DNA of 64,000 bases from Chitinophaga eiseniae (GCF_900167135.1 NZ_FUWZ01000004.1:372001-436000), one strand, 5' to 3'; counted from the stretch's first letter, positions 36,887 to 46,834 are shown. Numbers and translations: made by a program. Notes: generated by a model not told the origin, from the letters alone.

Positions 36887-38734
36887 ATGCAACGTACAAA
36901 TGTCAAACATTATGTCCGCAGCTGTATCCGCAGCGTAGTACAACTGCTGGTCCTGCTATTCGCAGGCCTGCAACTGTCAGCCCAGTTGCCAGCGGCGCAA
37001 ACAATCGCCAGCCGGATGAAAGTGGGCTGGAACCTTGGTAACACGCTGGAAGCCATTTGCGGGGAGAATGCCTGGGGCGGCGTTGTTACGCAAACCACCA
37101 TCGACGCCGTGAAAGCTTCCGGCTTTAACACCATCCGGCTGCCCGTAGCCTGGGACTGCCACAGTACCAACGGTGTGATAGATCCCGCATGGATGGCCCG
37201 CGTAAAGGAAGTGGTGGACTACTGTATGCGCGATAGCCTCTATGTCATCGTTAACATCCATTGGGATAACGGCTGGCTGGAAAATAATATCACCCCTGCC
37301 GCCCAGGCGCAGGTGAATGCCAAACAACAGGCCTATTGGACTCAGATTGCCAATACCTTTAAAAATTATAACGAACACCTGTTGTTCGCCAGTGCCAACG
37401 AGCCTGCGGTGAACGATGCCACGGGCATGTCGGTATTATTGTCTTACCACCAGACATTTATCAATGCCGTGCGGGCCACCGGGGGCAACAACAGTTCCCG
37501 TACGCTGATTATCCAGGGGCCGTCCACCAACATCGATAAGACGAACACCCTGATGAATACGATGCCCACAGATCCCATTGCCAACCGGTTGATGATGGAG
37601 ATACATTATTATGAGCCTTCCCAGTTTACGCTGATCACGAAGGATGAAACCTGGGGCCGGATGTTTTACTATTGGGGCGCCAACTACCACTCCACTACAG
37701 ACGCCTCCCGGAACGCCACCTGGGGCGAAGAGCGTTTTGTGGACGCTCAGCTGGACCTCATGAAAACGAAGTTCATCGACAAAGGAATACCGGTGATCAT
37801 TGGGGAGTTTGCCGCTATCAGGAGAACGCTGAATCCTCCTTCCGAGCAGGCGTTGCACAACGCTTCCCGGTGGCATTTTTATGATTACCTGGTGAGTCAG
37901 GCAAGGGCAAAGGGACTGATCCCCATCTGCTGGGATATCAATAAAGAGATGTACGACCGTGGTACCGGCGCTGTGCTGGACCAGGAAACTATTTCCACCA
38001 TTATAAAGGCCGCGGGCGTAACACCGGGGCATGTGCGGCTGGCCAACCGTGCTACCGGCCTGCTGGCCGACGGCATGTACAGGAGCGCCAACGGCTCCAA
38101 TACAGGGCAGTGGAGTTATAGCGGTAGTGATGCGCAGCTATGGGCCGTGGAAGCTGCCGATGGCTATGTGCGGCTGAAAAACCGCGCTACCGGCCTGTAT
38201 CTGGATGGTATGGGCAGAACGGCTGACGGGTCGGTGGCCGGCCAATGGAGTTTCAGCAGCAGCTACAACCAGCAATGGAAATCCGAAGTGACAGGCAATT
38301 ATATTAAACTGAAGAACCGGGCGACCGGACTTTACCTCGATGGACTGGGCCAAACCGCCAATGGTGCGGACCTGGCGCAGTGGTCGGGCAGCAGCAGCAA
38401 TAACCAGCAATGGACCATGACCGGTGTTGCTTTGCCCGCGGCGGCCATGACGGGGGCGGCTGTCACCGCTGATATGGCCCGCCCGTCCGCCGATGAGCTG
38501 AACGTGTACCCCAACCCGTTTACCAATACCTTCCGCATTACCGCCGGCAAACAGGAGAAAATAGAACGGATTACAATTATCGACGCTTCCGGAAAGCCTG
38601 TGGCCGTAAAGGTCCGGCCGTCGCCGGCTGACCTCCTGTCTATGGGCGCGGCACTAAAAACGGGTACATATGTAGTGGTAGCAACGGGAAGAGGCTGGAC
38701 GAAAAAGTCCAAGGTGGTCAAGATTATTCCATAA
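36887..38734 (+). CDS. GH5 endo-glucanase with ricin-type lectin and T9SS sorting domain
   Basis: A 615-residue secreted enzyme with a signal peptide ending QLSAQ. The GH5 barrel (about 40-375) has MKVGWNLGNTLEA, acid/base E172 (FASANEPAVN) and nucleophile E307 (IIGEFAAIRR), the arrangement of cellulase/xyloglucanase subfamilies such as GH5_4. About 385-520 is a beta-trefoil with three visible repeats (LKNRATGLYLDGMGRT, each closing with a QW pair), likely sugar-binding. A C-terminal T9SS domain (NVYPNPFTNTFRIT to KSKVVKIIP) indicates export to the surface. It probably cuts the polysaccharide backbone before uptake. It is the only type-IX-sorted enzyme of the locus. Confidence 0.93.
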   Translation: MQRTNVKHYVRSCIRSVVQLLVLLFAGLQLSAQLPAAQTIASRMKVGWNLGNTLEAICGENAWGGVVTQTTIDAVKASGFNTIRLPVAWDCHSTNGVIDPAWMARVKEVVDYCMRDSLYVIVNIHWDNGWLENNITPAAQAQVNAKQQAYWTQIANTFKNYNEHLLFASANEPAVNDATGMSVLLSYHQTFINAVRATGGNNSSRTLIIQGPSTNIDKTNTLMNTMPTDPIANRLMMEIHYYEPSQFTLITKDETWGRMFYYWGANYHSTTDASRNATWGEERFVDAQLDLMKTKFIDKGIPVIIGEFAAIRRTLNPPSEQALHNASRWHFYDYLVSQARAKGLIPICWDINKEMYDRGTGAVLDQETISTIIKAAGVTPGHVRLANRATGLLADGMYRSANGSNTGQWSYSGSDAQLWAVEAADGYVRLKNRATGLYLDGMGRTADGSVAGQWSFSSSYNQQWKSEVTGNYIKLKNRATGLYLDGLGQTANGADLAQWSGSSSNNQQWTMTGVALPAAAMTGAAVTADMARPSADELNVYPNPFTNTFRITAGKQEKIERITIIDASGKPVAVKVRPSPADLLSMGAALKTGTYVVVATGRGWTKKSKVVKIIP

Positions 38735-38759
38735 CGGTAGTTTTTTGTTTGGAAAATTA

Positions 38760-38793
38760 TAATTGTAAATTTGACAAATATTGTTTTACTTTG
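38760..38793 (+). promoter_or_regulatory. candidate operator and promoter before the GH51-ara block
   Basis: TAATTGTAAATTTGACA (38760-38776) contains an imperfect palindrome TGT-N7-ACA and is nearly repeated at 46835 and 63871. ATTG at 38762 and TTACTTTG at 38786-38793 fit the -33/-7 pattern with a spacing of 20, so the site overlaps the -33 box. It lies in a 95-bp gap, starting 70 bp before the GH51 start. The Nudix-type regulator at 46043 is the best candidate ligand. Confidence 0.55.
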
Positions 38794-38829
38794 AAGCAAT
38801 CAATCAAATTATTGTTATAATTCCGCGTC

Positions 38830-40362
38830 ATGAAAAATAAGTTCCGTTCTGTTTGTATGGGCGTATCGTTGCTGCTGACGGCTTCACCGGCTCTGCAGGC
38901 ACAAAATAAGATCACCTTCCATACAGATGCGCCAACACAAACGATCAACCGAAATATTTACGGCCACTTTGCCGAACACCTGGGAAATTGTATTTACGGC
39001 GGCTTCTATGTGGGAGACACTTCCCGTATTCCCAATATTAAGGGGGTAAGGAAAGATATCATTGCTGCATTAAAAGCGCTGAAAATACCGAACCTGCGCT
39101 GGCCGGGCGGTTGTTTTGCTGATACCTACCATTGGAAAGACGGTATAGGCCCTAAAGAAAAAAGGCCCACGATCGTTAACACCTGGTGGGGCGGCGTGAC
39201 GGAAAACAACAGCTTCGGTACGCATGATTTCCTGGACATGTGCGAGGAGCTGGGCACAGAGCCTTACCTGGCAGGCAACGTCGGCAGCGGCACCGTGCAG
39301 GAGCTGGCGGACTGGGTACAGTATGTCAATTTCTCCGGTAAAAGCCCCATGTCTGACCTGCGCCAGCACAACGGCCGGCAACAGCCGTGGAAAGTGCAGT
39401 ATTGGGGCGTAGGCAACGAAGCCTGGGGCTGCGGCGGCAATATGCGACCGGAATACTATGCGGACATCTACAGGAAGTACGCCACCTTCATGAGCGGCAA
39501 CCTGTTCAAAATCGCTTCCGGCGCCAATTCATCCGACTATAACTGGACGGAAGTCCTGATGAAAAACATTCCGCTGCACATGCTGGACGGCCTGGCTTTG
39601 CATCACTACTCGGTCATCGACTGGAATAAAAAAGGATCGGCAGTAGATTTTTCAGAAGAGCAATATTTCCGGACCATGCGCAGCGCTTGTTTTATGGATA
39701 CGCTGGTACGCCGCCACTCCGCTATCATGGACAAATATGACCCGAAGAAAAAAGTGGCGCTGGTAGTAGACGAGTGGGGTGGCTGGTATAACGTGGAAGC
39801 AGGTACGAACCCGGGCTTCCTCTTCCAGCAAAACACCATGCGCGACGCGATGATCGCCGGCGTGACCTTAAACATCTTCCACAACCATTCCGACAGGGTA
39901 CGCATGGCCAATCTCGCACAGACGGTCAACGTGCTGCAGGCGGTGGTGCTGACGAAAGGAGAGCAACTGATACTGACGCCTACCTACCACGTGATGGAAA
40001 TGTACAAGGTGCATCAGGATGCAACGCTCATCCCCATTGATGTGCAAAGCAATAAGTATACTTACAAAAACGAGCAACTGCCTGCGGTTTCGGCTTCCGC
40101 CTCCAAAGATAAATCGGGCGTAACCCATATCTCGCTGGTCAATATTGACGCGTCCAAAGCGCAGGAGATCACCGTGCAGACAGGCGCCGCCTATAAGTCT
40201 GTCGCGGGCCGCATACTATCTTCCGCCAAACTGCAGGACCATAACAGCTTCACGCAGCCTGACAAGCTCAGGCCCGTAGCGTTTAAAGGCGCAGTGCTGA
40301 AAAATAATACGCTGACCGTTAAGCTGCCGCCCTTCTCTGTGGTGGTACTGGAACTGCAATAA
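38830..40362 (+). CDS. GH51 alpha-L-arabinofuranosidase, exported
   Basis: A 510-residue family 51 enzyme with a signal peptide ending PALQAQ. Family blocks are clear: INRNIYGHFAEHLGNCIYGG, LRWPGGCFADTYHWKDGIGP, the acid/base E197 (GVGNEAWGCGGNM) and nucleophile E315 (LVVDEWGGWY), then a C-terminal beta-sandwich (LPPFSVVVLEL). It releases terminal alpha-L-arabinofuranose. Most GH51 enzymes are cytoplasmic, but this one is exported, probably to the periplasm. It directly precedes the arabinose catabolic genes, which links arabinose release with its use. Confidence 0.96.
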   Translation: MKNKFRSVCMGVSLLLTASPALQAQNKITFHTDAPTQTINRNIYGHFAEHLGNCIYGGFYVGDTSRIPNIKGVRKDIIAALKALKIPNLRWPGGCFADTYHWKDGIGPKEKRPTIVNTWWGGVTENNSFGTHDFLDMCEELGTEPYLAGNVGSGTVQELADWVQYVNFSGKSPMSDLRQHNGRQQPWKVQYWGVGNEAWGCGGNMRPEYYADIYRKYATFMSGNLFKIASGANSSDYNWTEVLMKNIPLHMLDGLALHHYSVIDWNKKGSAVDFSEEQYFRTMRSACFMDTLVRRHSAIMDKYDPKKKVALVVDEWGGWYNVEAGTNPGFLFQQNTMRDAMIAGVTLNIFHNHSDRVRMANLAQTVNVLQAVVLTKGEQLILTPTYHVMEMYKVHQDATLIPIDVQSNKYTYKNEQLPAVSASASKDKSGVTHISLVNIDASKAQEITVQTGAAYKSVAGRILSSAKLQDHNSFTQPDKLRPVAFKGAVLKNNTLTVKLPPFSVVVLELQ

Positions 40363-40447
40363 ATACCCGCTGCCGGGGGCTGACGACGACTGCATGTCCT
40401 TGTAGTCCGGCTACCGGCATGCCTTTATAAAAAAGAAACCTGATCAC

Positions 40448-42097
40448 ATGAGTGCATCCTTTGTAATAGGAGTTGACTTTGGAACTGATTCTGTGCGTTC
40501 GATTATCGTAGATACCCGCAATGGCCAGGAGGTGGCGGCTGCGGTGTTTCACTATCCGAGGTGGAAGGATGGGTTATACTGCAACGCCGCCCGTAGCCAG
40601 TTCCGGCAACATCCGCAGGATTATATAGAAGGGCTGGAAACCACTGTCCGGCAATGTCTGCAACAGGCCGGCAGTACGGTGGCCAGGCATATTAAAGCAA
40701 TATCGGTAGATACGACCGGCAGCACGCCGGTAGCGGTAGATGAAACAGGCATGCCGCTGGCGATGTTGCCTGCTTTTAAAGATAATCCCAACGCCATGTT
40801 TGTGTTGTGGAAAGACCATACGGCCATCCGCGAAGCTGCAGAGATCAACGCGGTGGCGGCGGCTTTTCCGGGAAATTACCTGCGCTTCGTGGGCGGCGTT
40901 TATTCTTCGGAGTGGTTCTGGGCCAAATGGTTGCACATATGGCGTATAGACGAAGACGTTAGAAACGCCACGTATACCTGGGTGGAGCACTGCGACTGGA
41001 TTCCTTTTCTGCTGACAGGCGGCACACGCGCCAGTCAACTGAAACGCGGCATCTGTTCTGCTGGCCATAAGGCGCTGTATGCCCAGGCGTTTGGCGGCCT
41101 GCCTCCCGACAGCTTCTTTGCGGCCATCGACCCGCTGTTGCAGAACGTGAGCAGGCGGCTGTTCAGTAAAACCTACACTTCCGGCGAGGCGGCGGGTTAC
41201 CTGTCTCCCGCATGGGCGGAGCGCCTCGGGCTGAGCACGGACGTCGTGATCGGCATCGGTGCGTTTGACGCCCACATGGGCGCCGTAGGCGGACAGATAG
41301 CGCCTTACCACCTCAGCAAGGTAATGGGCACTTCCACCTGTGATATGCTGGTGGCGCCGCTGGAAGAGGTGAAAGACACACTGGTGAAAGGTATCTGCGG
41401 ACAGGTACCCGGCTCCGTGATCCCCGGTATGATGGGCATGGAAGCAGGGCAATCGGCCTTCGGAGATGCTTACGCCTGGTTCAGTAATTTATTGTCATGG
41501 CCGTTGCGGCATCTTTTTCCGCATGACAGCGCATTGCTGCACGAGGCCAATAGCAGGATGATCATGGAACTGTCTCAACAGGCAGCCGCCATCACACCAG
41601 ATGAACACAGCGAATGGGGTATTGATTGGTTAAACGGTCGCCGCACGCCCGATGCCGACCAGTCGCTCAAAGGTACGCTCACCGGCCTGAACCTCGCCTC
41701 TGATGCACCGAGAGTATTCAGGGCCGTGGCGGAAGCCACCTGCTTTGGCGCCAAAGCCATCGTGGACCGCTTTGAGCGCGAAGGGGTACCGGTTAAAGGA
41801 CTGATAGGTATCGGCGGGGTGGCCAAAAAATCTCCCTTTATTATGCAGATGATGGCCGACGTCATGGGCATGCCTATACGTATTCATCGTTCTGAACAGA
41901 CCTGCGCGCTGGGCGCCGCCATGTTCGCCGCTACGGCGGCAGGCATCTTCCCTAAAGTGGAAGCGGCCATGGAAGCAATGGGACAAGGATTTGAAACGAC
42001 CTATGCGCCTGACCGGCAACGGATAGGAATATATGAGAACAGGTACCGGAAATATATGGCGCTCGGCGCTTTTACCGCTAACATGAATATTGACTAA
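40448..42097 (+). CDS. araB: ribulokinase
   Basis: A 549-residue FGGY-family kinase close in length to E. coli AraB. The N-terminal phosphate-binding sequence is GVDFGTDSVRSIIVD, followed by the substrate region STTGSTPVAVDE-like (VDTTGSTPVAVDE) and the SSEWFWAKWLH block specific to ribulokinases. The C-terminal ATP motifs are present (IGGVAKKSPFIMQMMADV, CALGAAMFAA). It phosphorylates L-ribulose to L-ribulose 5-phosphate in the cytoplasm. The gene follows GH51 by 85 bp and touches araD (1-bp gap), indicating translational coupling. Confidence 0.96.
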   Translation: MSASFVIGVDFGTDSVRSIIVDTRNGQEVAAAVFHYPRWKDGLYCNAARSQFRQHPQDYIEGLETTVRQCLQQAGSTVARHIKAISVDTTGSTPVAVDETGMPLAMLPAFKDNPNAMFVLWKDHTAIREAAEINAVAAAFPGNYLRFVGGVYSSEWFWAKWLHIWRIDEDVRNATYTWVEHCDWIPFLLTGGTRASQLKRGICSAGHKALYAQAFGGLPPDSFFAAIDPLLQNVSRRLFSKTYTSGEAAGYLSPAWAERLGLSTDVVIGIGAFDAHMGAVGGQIAPYHLSKVMGTSTCDMLVAPLEEVKDTLVKGICGQVPGSVIPGMMGMEAGQSAFGDAYAWFSNLLSWPLRHLFPHDSALLHEANSRMIMELSQQAAAITPDEHSEWGIDWLNGRRTPDADQSLKGTLTGLNLASDAPRVFRAVAEATCFGAKAIVDRFEREGVPVKGLIGIGGVAKKSPFIMQMMADVMGMPIRIHRSEQTCALGAAMFAATAAGIFPKVEAAMEAMGQGFETTYAPDRQRIGIYENRYRKYMALGAFTANMNID

Positions 42098-42098
42098 G

Positions 42099-42803
42099 AT
42101 GGGCATACATACCTACCAGGACATCCGCGAGGCTGCCTATGAAGCCAACATGCAGCTGCCCGCACTGGGACTCGTTATATTTACCTTTGGCAACGTGAGC
42201 GCGGCCGACAGGGACGCAGGCGTGTTTGCTATCAAACCCAGTGGCGTGCCCTATACGGAACTGTCGCCCGATAAGATGGTCATCGTGGACTTCGACGGGA
42301 AAGTAGTGGCAGGGGACCTGCGTCCTTCGTCCGACACGCTTACCCATGCCGTATTATATAAACACTGGGCGCATATCGGCGGTATTGTGCACACCCATTC
42401 CACCTACGCTACCGCCTGGGCGCAGAGCCTGCGCGATATTCCTATTTACGGCACTACCCATGCAGACCATAACACCCTCGACATCCCCTGTGCGCCGCCC
42501 ATGCCGGATGAACTGATCGCCGGAAACTATGAATACCAGACCGGCTTTCAGATCATGAACGCTTTGGCGGAAAGGCAGCTGACGTATGAAGACATGGAGA
42601 TGGTCCTGGTAGGTAATCATGCCCCTTTTACCTGGGGCAGCACCCCGGCGAAGGCCGTGTACAACAGCGCAGTGCTGGAATCCATCGCCCAGATGGCCTA
42701 CCTTACTGAGTCCATCAACTTACGCGCGTCCAGATTAAAAGACTCCCTGATAAAAAAACACTACGAACGTAAACACGGCCCTGATTCATATTACGGCCAA
42801 TAA
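42099..42803 (+). CDS. araD: L-ribulose-5-phosphate 4-epimerase
   Basis: A 234-residue class II aldolase-fold epimerase starting at the ATG at 42099, one base after the araB stop. Zinc ligands are seen in VHTHSTYATAWAQ and again near VGNHAPFTWG. The substrate-binding GNVSAAD and KPSGVPY blocks and the GTTHADH segment match AraD. It converts L-ribulose 5-phosphate to D-xylulose 5-phosphate, feeding the pentose phosphate pathway. Length agrees with E. coli AraD (231). Confidence 0.96.
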   Translation: MGIHTYQDIREAAYEANMQLPALGLVIFTFGNVSAADRDAGVFAIKPSGVPYTELSPDKMVIVDFDGKVVAGDLRPSSDTLTHAVLYKHWAHIGGIVHTHSTYATAWAQSLRDIPIYGTTHADHNTLDIPCAPPMPDELIAGNYEYQTGFQIMNALAERQLTYEDMEMVLVGNHAPFTWGSTPAKAVYNSAVLESIAQMAYLTESINLRASRLKDSLIKKHYERKHGPDSYYGQ

Positions 42804-42813
42804 ACTATATGGT

Positions 42814-44289
42814 ATGACCGATCTGAAAAAATTGGAGATCTGGCTGGTAACCGGAAGCCAGCACTTGTACGGAGAAGCCGCCCTGCAACAGGTGGCGCAG
42901 CACAGCAGGGAAATAGCGGCTGCGATCAGCGGGGATAGTCATATACCCGTTACCGTTGTCTGCAAGCCGATCGTTACTACGCCGGAGGAAATATATGCCG
43001 TATGTATGGACGCCAATGCGGCGGCCAGCTGTATCGGCGTGGTGGTATGGATGCACACCTTTTCTCCCGCCAAGATGTGGATACGGGGCCTGAAAGCCCT
43101 GAAGAAACCTGTTTGCCATCTGCATACCCAATACAACAGGGACATCCCGTGGAACGACATAGACATGGACTTCATGAATCTCAACCAGAGCGCGCACGGC
43201 GACAGGGAGCTGGGATTTATGATGAGCCGTATGCGTATGAACCGGAAAGTGATCACCGGTCACTGGAAAGATCCGGAGGTACTGGCAGAACTGGGCGCAT
43301 GGTCCCGCGTGGCTGCCGGTTGGCACGATTGGCAGGGCGCCCGCTTCGTCCGCTTCGGCGACAATATGCGCTACGTGGCGGTGACCGACGGCGATAAAGT
43401 AGAAGCGGAATCCGTATTCGGCTTCGCCTGCAATACACACGGTATCGGCGACCTGGTAGCCGTGATCAACAGCGTTCCGGACCATGCCGTGAAGGCGCTG
43501 GTGGACGAGTACGCGGACGCCTATACGATCTCTGCGGCGCTGTTAAACGACGCAGCCCTGAAAGATGCCGCCAGGATAGAACTGGGGCTGAAAGCTTTCC
43601 TGGAAGATGGTCGGTACAAAGGTTTCTCCGATACGTTCGAAGACCTGCACGGGATGATACAGCTGCCGGGCATCGCGGTGCAACGGCTCATGCAGGCAGG
43701 CTACGGCTTTGCCGGCGAGGGTGACTGGAAGACGGCGGCGCTGGTGCGCGCCATGAAGGTGATGGGTAGCGGTCTTCCGGGTGGCAACTCCTTCATGGAA
43801 GATTATACTTATCATTTTGATCCGCAAAACCCTATGGTGCTGGGAGCCCATATGCTGGAAATATGCGCCTCCATCGCGGATGGTAAGCCTTCCTGTGAGA
43901 AACATCCGCTGGGCATAGGGGGGAAAGCAGACCCCGTAAGGCTGGTGTTCAATACAGCGGCAGGTGCTGCCATCAATGCATCGCTGGTGGATATGGGCAA
44001 CAGGTTCCGGCTGCTGGTAAATGAAGTAGAGGCGGTAACGCCGCCGCACCATCTGCCAAAGCTGCCCGTGGCCCGCGTATTGTGGAAGCCCTACCCGGAC
44101 ATGAAAAAGGCCTGTACCGCATGGATATTGGCTGGCGGCGCACATCATACCTGCTTCAGCCAGAACCTCACATCTGTTCACCTGCAGGATTTTGCGGACA
44201 TGGCCGGCATTGAAATGGTGCTGATAGATAAACATACGGAGCTGAGGACTTTCCGCAACGAGTTGCGCTGGAATGATGCTGCTTATTAA
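42814..44289 (+). CDS. araA: L-arabinose isomerase
   Basis: A 491-residue AraA, starting 10 bp after araD. Characteristic blocks include LVTGSQHLYGEAALQQVAQHS, VVWMHTFSPAKMWIRGL, LHTQYNRDIPWNDIDMDFMNLNQSAHGDRE and a metal-binding region (GEGDWKTAALVRAM, SFMEDYTYHF, MLEICASIA). It converts L-arabinose to L-ribulose using a divalent metal. Order B-D-A followed by a symporter and the Nudix regulator is the arrangement seen in Bacteroidetes arabinose regulons. Confidence 0.97.
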   Translation: MTDLKKLEIWLVTGSQHLYGEAALQQVAQHSREIAAAISGDSHIPVTVVCKPIVTTPEEIYAVCMDANAAASCIGVVVWMHTFSPAKMWIRGLKALKKPVCHLHTQYNRDIPWNDIDMDFMNLNQSAHGDRELGFMMSRMRMNRKVITGHWKDPEVLAELGAWSRVAAGWHDWQGARFVRFGDNMRYVAVTDGDKVEAESVFGFACNTHGIGDLVAVINSVPDHAVKALVDEYADAYTISAALLNDAALKDAARIELGLKAFLEDGRYKGFSDTFEDLHGMIQLPGIAVQRLMQAGYGFAGEGDWKTAALVRAMKVMGSGLPGGNSFMEDYTYHFDPQNPMVLGAHMLEICASIADGKPSCEKHPLGIGGKADPVRLVFNTAAGAAINASLVDMGNRFRLLVNEVEAVTPPHHLPKLPVARVLWKPYPDMKKACTAWILAGGAHHTCFSQNLTSVHLQDFADMAGIEMVLIDKHTELRTFRNELRWNDAAY

Positions 44290-44307
44290 ACTGATATATC
44301 CCCCGTT

Positions 44308-45990
44308 ATGAAAAATGTACTTTCTGCCAACGATATACTGGTATTTGTCACCTATTTTATTGTCGTAGCCGGCTATGGCTACTGGGTCTATAGGAAAAAG
44401 AAAACGGCCAACCCCGATGCCAAGGATTTTTTCCTGGCGGAAGGCTCGCTGACCTGGTGGGCCATCGGCGCTTCGCTGATCGCCTCCAACATCTCTGCGG
44501 AGCAGTTCATTGGTATGAGCGGTGATGGCTTCTTTGTAGGCATAGCCGTAGCTGCCTACGAATGGATCGCCGCCATCGCATTGATCATCATCGCGGTCTG
44601 GTTTATTCCCATTTACCTGAAGAACAAAATCTACACCATGCCGCAGTTCCTCAAAACGAGGTACAATGAAACGGTGGCGCTGATCATGGCTGTGTTCTGG
44701 CTGTTTTTATATGTGTTTGTCAATCTTACTTCCATCCTGTACCTCGGTGCGCTGGCCATCAACGGCTTGTTGGGAGGTGAGTACCTGCACATCGTGATGA
44801 TCGCGCTGTCGGTATTTGCCATTGTGATCACGCTGGGTGGCATGAAAGTAATCGGCTATACCGACGTGATCCAGGTGAGTGTGCTCATCATCGGCGGACT
44901 GGCCACGACTTACATGGCACTCACTTTGGTGAGTGAACATTTCGGGCTGGGAAGGAATGCACTGGCGGGTTTTACGGCGTTGATGAAAGATGCGCCGGAC
45001 CATTTTCATATGATCCTGGACAAACCGGATGCCACCTCTTCCCAGGAATACATCAACAAATACCTGGTATTGCCGGGCGTCCTGATGTATGCGGCAGGAC
45101 AGTGGATCGTAAACCTGAACTACTGGGGTTGCAACCAATATATCACGCAACGCGCATTAGGCGCTAATTTGCAGACAGCGCGCAACGGCATCCTGTTTGC
45201 CGGGCTGCTGAAAATCATGATGCCCATTATTGTGATGCTGCCTGGCATTGCTGCGTATGTGCTGCATAAAAACGGACAGCTGCCAGGGCTGGAGAATAAA
45301 GACGGCGCTTATGCCGCAATATTGGGCTTTCTGCCGTCTGGCCTGAAAGGACTGTCCATCGCGGCGCTGACAGCTGCCATTGTGGCTTCGTTGGCCGGGA
45401 AAGCCAACAGTATCTCCACGATATTTACGTTGGACATCTACCAGAAATACATGAATAAAACGGCTTCCCAGCAGCAGCTGGTGTGGACAGGCAGATGGGT
45501 GGTGATAGCGGCTATGCTGCTGGCGATCGGGTTTACCTGGAACGACCTGCTGGGCATCGGTGGGGCAGGAGGCTTTACGTTTATACAGAAATACACGGGC
45601 TATATCAGTCCGGGTGTATTTGCCATGTTTCTGCTGGGCATGTTCTGGAAAAGAACTACCGGCGCGGCAGCCGTGGCAGGTATTATCACCGGTTTCTCCC
45701 TGTGCGTGTTCTTTAATCAGTTTGCACCGGCGGTGCTGGGACACGAAAACTTCCTGTATACGGCTTATCCCAATGGTAGCGGCGGATACGAGATCCCTTT
45801 CCTGATCTGTATGGGACTGGCCTTTATGTTTACCATGATCGTGATGGTGCTGATCAGTATGGCCGGGCCACGGATTAATCCGCGGGCTTTTGTACTGGAT
45901 AAGGAAATGTTCAGGATATCACCGGCCACTACAGTGTTGATCGTTATCACGCTGTTGCTGATTTCCGCCCTGTATATCCGTTTTTGGTAA
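44308..45990 (+). CDS. sodium:solute symporter (SSS family), likely for arabinose
   Basis: A 560-residue inner-membrane protein with about 14 hydrophobic segments. The SSS signature region is clear (DFFLAEGSLTWWAIGASLIASNISAEQFIGMSG), followed by MPQFLKTRYNE and a central GLSIAALTAAIVASLAGKANSISTIFTLDIY that matches SGLT-type sodium-binding helix 8. It would carry a monosaccharide with sodium into the cytoplasm. The location between araA and the AraR-like gene makes arabinose the likely substrate. Confidence 0.94.
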   Translation: MKNVLSANDILVFVTYFIVVAGYGYWVYRKKKTANPDAKDFFLAEGSLTWWAIGASLIASNISAEQFIGMSGDGFFVGIAVAAYEWIAAIALIIIAVWFIPIYLKNKIYTMPQFLKTRYNETVALIMAVFWLFLYVFVNLTSILYLGALAINGLLGGEYLHIVMIALSVFAIVITLGGMKVIGYTDVIQVSVLIIGGLATTYMALTLVSEHFGLGRNALAGFTALMKDAPDHFHMILDKPDATSSQEYINKYLVLPGVLMYAAGQWIVNLNYWGCNQYITQRALGANLQTARNGILFAGLLKIMMPIIVMLPGIAAYVLHKNGQLPGLENKDGAYAAILGFLPSGLKGLSIAALTAAIVASLAGKANSISTIFTLDIYQKYMNKTASQQQLVWTGRWVVIAAMLLAIGFTWNDLLGIGGAGGFTFIQKYTGYISPGVFAMFLLGMFWKRTTGAAAVAGIITGFSLCVFFNQFAPAVLGHENFLYTAYPNGSGGYEIPFLICMGLAFMFTMIVMVLISMAGPRINPRAFVLDKEMFRISPATTVLIVITLLLISALYIRFW

Positions 45991-46017
45991 GAAGATGGAG
46001 ATTCGGGGTCTGATTTG

Positions 46018-46025
46018 TACTTTTG
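46018..46025 (+). promoter_or_regulatory. -7 promoter element of the AraR-like regulator gene
   Basis: TACTTTTG exactly matches TAnnTTTG and lies 17 bp before the regulator ATG, so the leader would be about ten bases. The -33 element is not clear. It would let the regulator be made independently of the operon. Confidence 0.4.
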
Positions 46026-46042
46026 TTGTCTAATTGTTTTGT

Positions 46043-46759
46043 ATGAAGAGATATGCACAGCAAACAAGGTTGTTAGTCGCTGTTGACTGCATTATATTTG
46101 GTTTCGACGGACAGGAGATAAAATTGCTGCTCATCCAGCGTGGCTTCGAGCCATGTAAGGGGAAGTGGAGCCTGGTTGGCGGCTTTGTGCAGGAAGAAGA
46201 AAGTGCGGAAGACGCAGCCACCCGCGTGCTGAAAAATCTTACGGGGCTGGATGGCATTTATATGGAACAATTACATACTTTCAGCTCCCCCGACAGGGAT
46301 AGCGTGGAAAGGACCATCTCCGTAGCGTACACGGCCCTGATTGATATCAAACGTTATAAACAGCTGCATGAAGATTTCCACGCCGTATGGTTTCCGATCA
46401 ATCATCATCCGGAGCTGATATTCGATCACGATGCAATGGTGAACCAGGCCAAGGAGAAACTACGCTATAAGGCGGCGCTGCATCCTTTGTTGCTGGAGCT
46501 GCTGCCTCCCAAATTTACGCTGCCCCAACTGCAACAGCTGTACGAGTCTGTTTACAATACCTCTTTCGACAAAGGTAATTTCAGCCGGAAGATCCTGTCC
46601 ACCGGCCTGCTGGTGAGACTGGCCGATAAAGACAAGCTGAACTCCCGCAAAGGTGCGTTTTATTATAAGGTGGACAAGAAAAAGTATAATGTCAACCTGC
46701 ATGCTTTCCTGAACTTCGTGCCGGAGGCGCTGATGAAAAAATCAGCCGCCGCAAGGTAA
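46043..46759 (+). CDS. araR: Nudix-type transcriptional regulator of arabinose use (AraR-like)
   Basis: A 238-residue protein starting at the ATG at 46043. The first 150 residues are a Nudix fold (VAVDCIIFGFDGQEIKLLLIQRG, GKWSLVGGFVQ). The last 80 form a winged helix (LQQLYESVYNTSFDKGNFSRKIL). In the Nudix box GX5EX7REUXEEXGU, Gly47, Glu53, Arg61 and Gly68 remain, but the three catalytic glutamates are Val62, Asn65 and Leu66, so hydrolysis is unlikely. This matches the known Bacteroidetes AraR/NrtR-type regulators, where Bacteroides thetaiotaomicron AraR binds L-arabinose and controls arabinose genes. It sits at the end of the araBDA-symporter block. Regulatory targets here are inferred. Confidence 0.9.
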   Translation: MKRYAQQTRLLVAVDCIIFGFDGQEIKLLLIQRGFEPCKGKWSLVGGFVQEEESAEDAATRVLKNLTGLDGIYMEQLHTFSSPDRDSVERTISVAYTALIDIKRYKQLHEDFHAVWFPINHHPELIFDHDAMVNQAKEKLRYKAALHPLLLELLPPKFTLPQLQQLYESVYNTSFDKGNFSRKILSTGLLVRLADKDKLNSRKGAFYYKVDKKKYNVNLHAFLNFVPEALMKKSAAAR

Positions 46760-46834
46760 CCGGTAACCTCTCTAAATCCACTGCTGTGCGCATTGTTTCC
46801 GTGTTTCAGCGTGGTATGCCTGGCGGTGAAAAAA

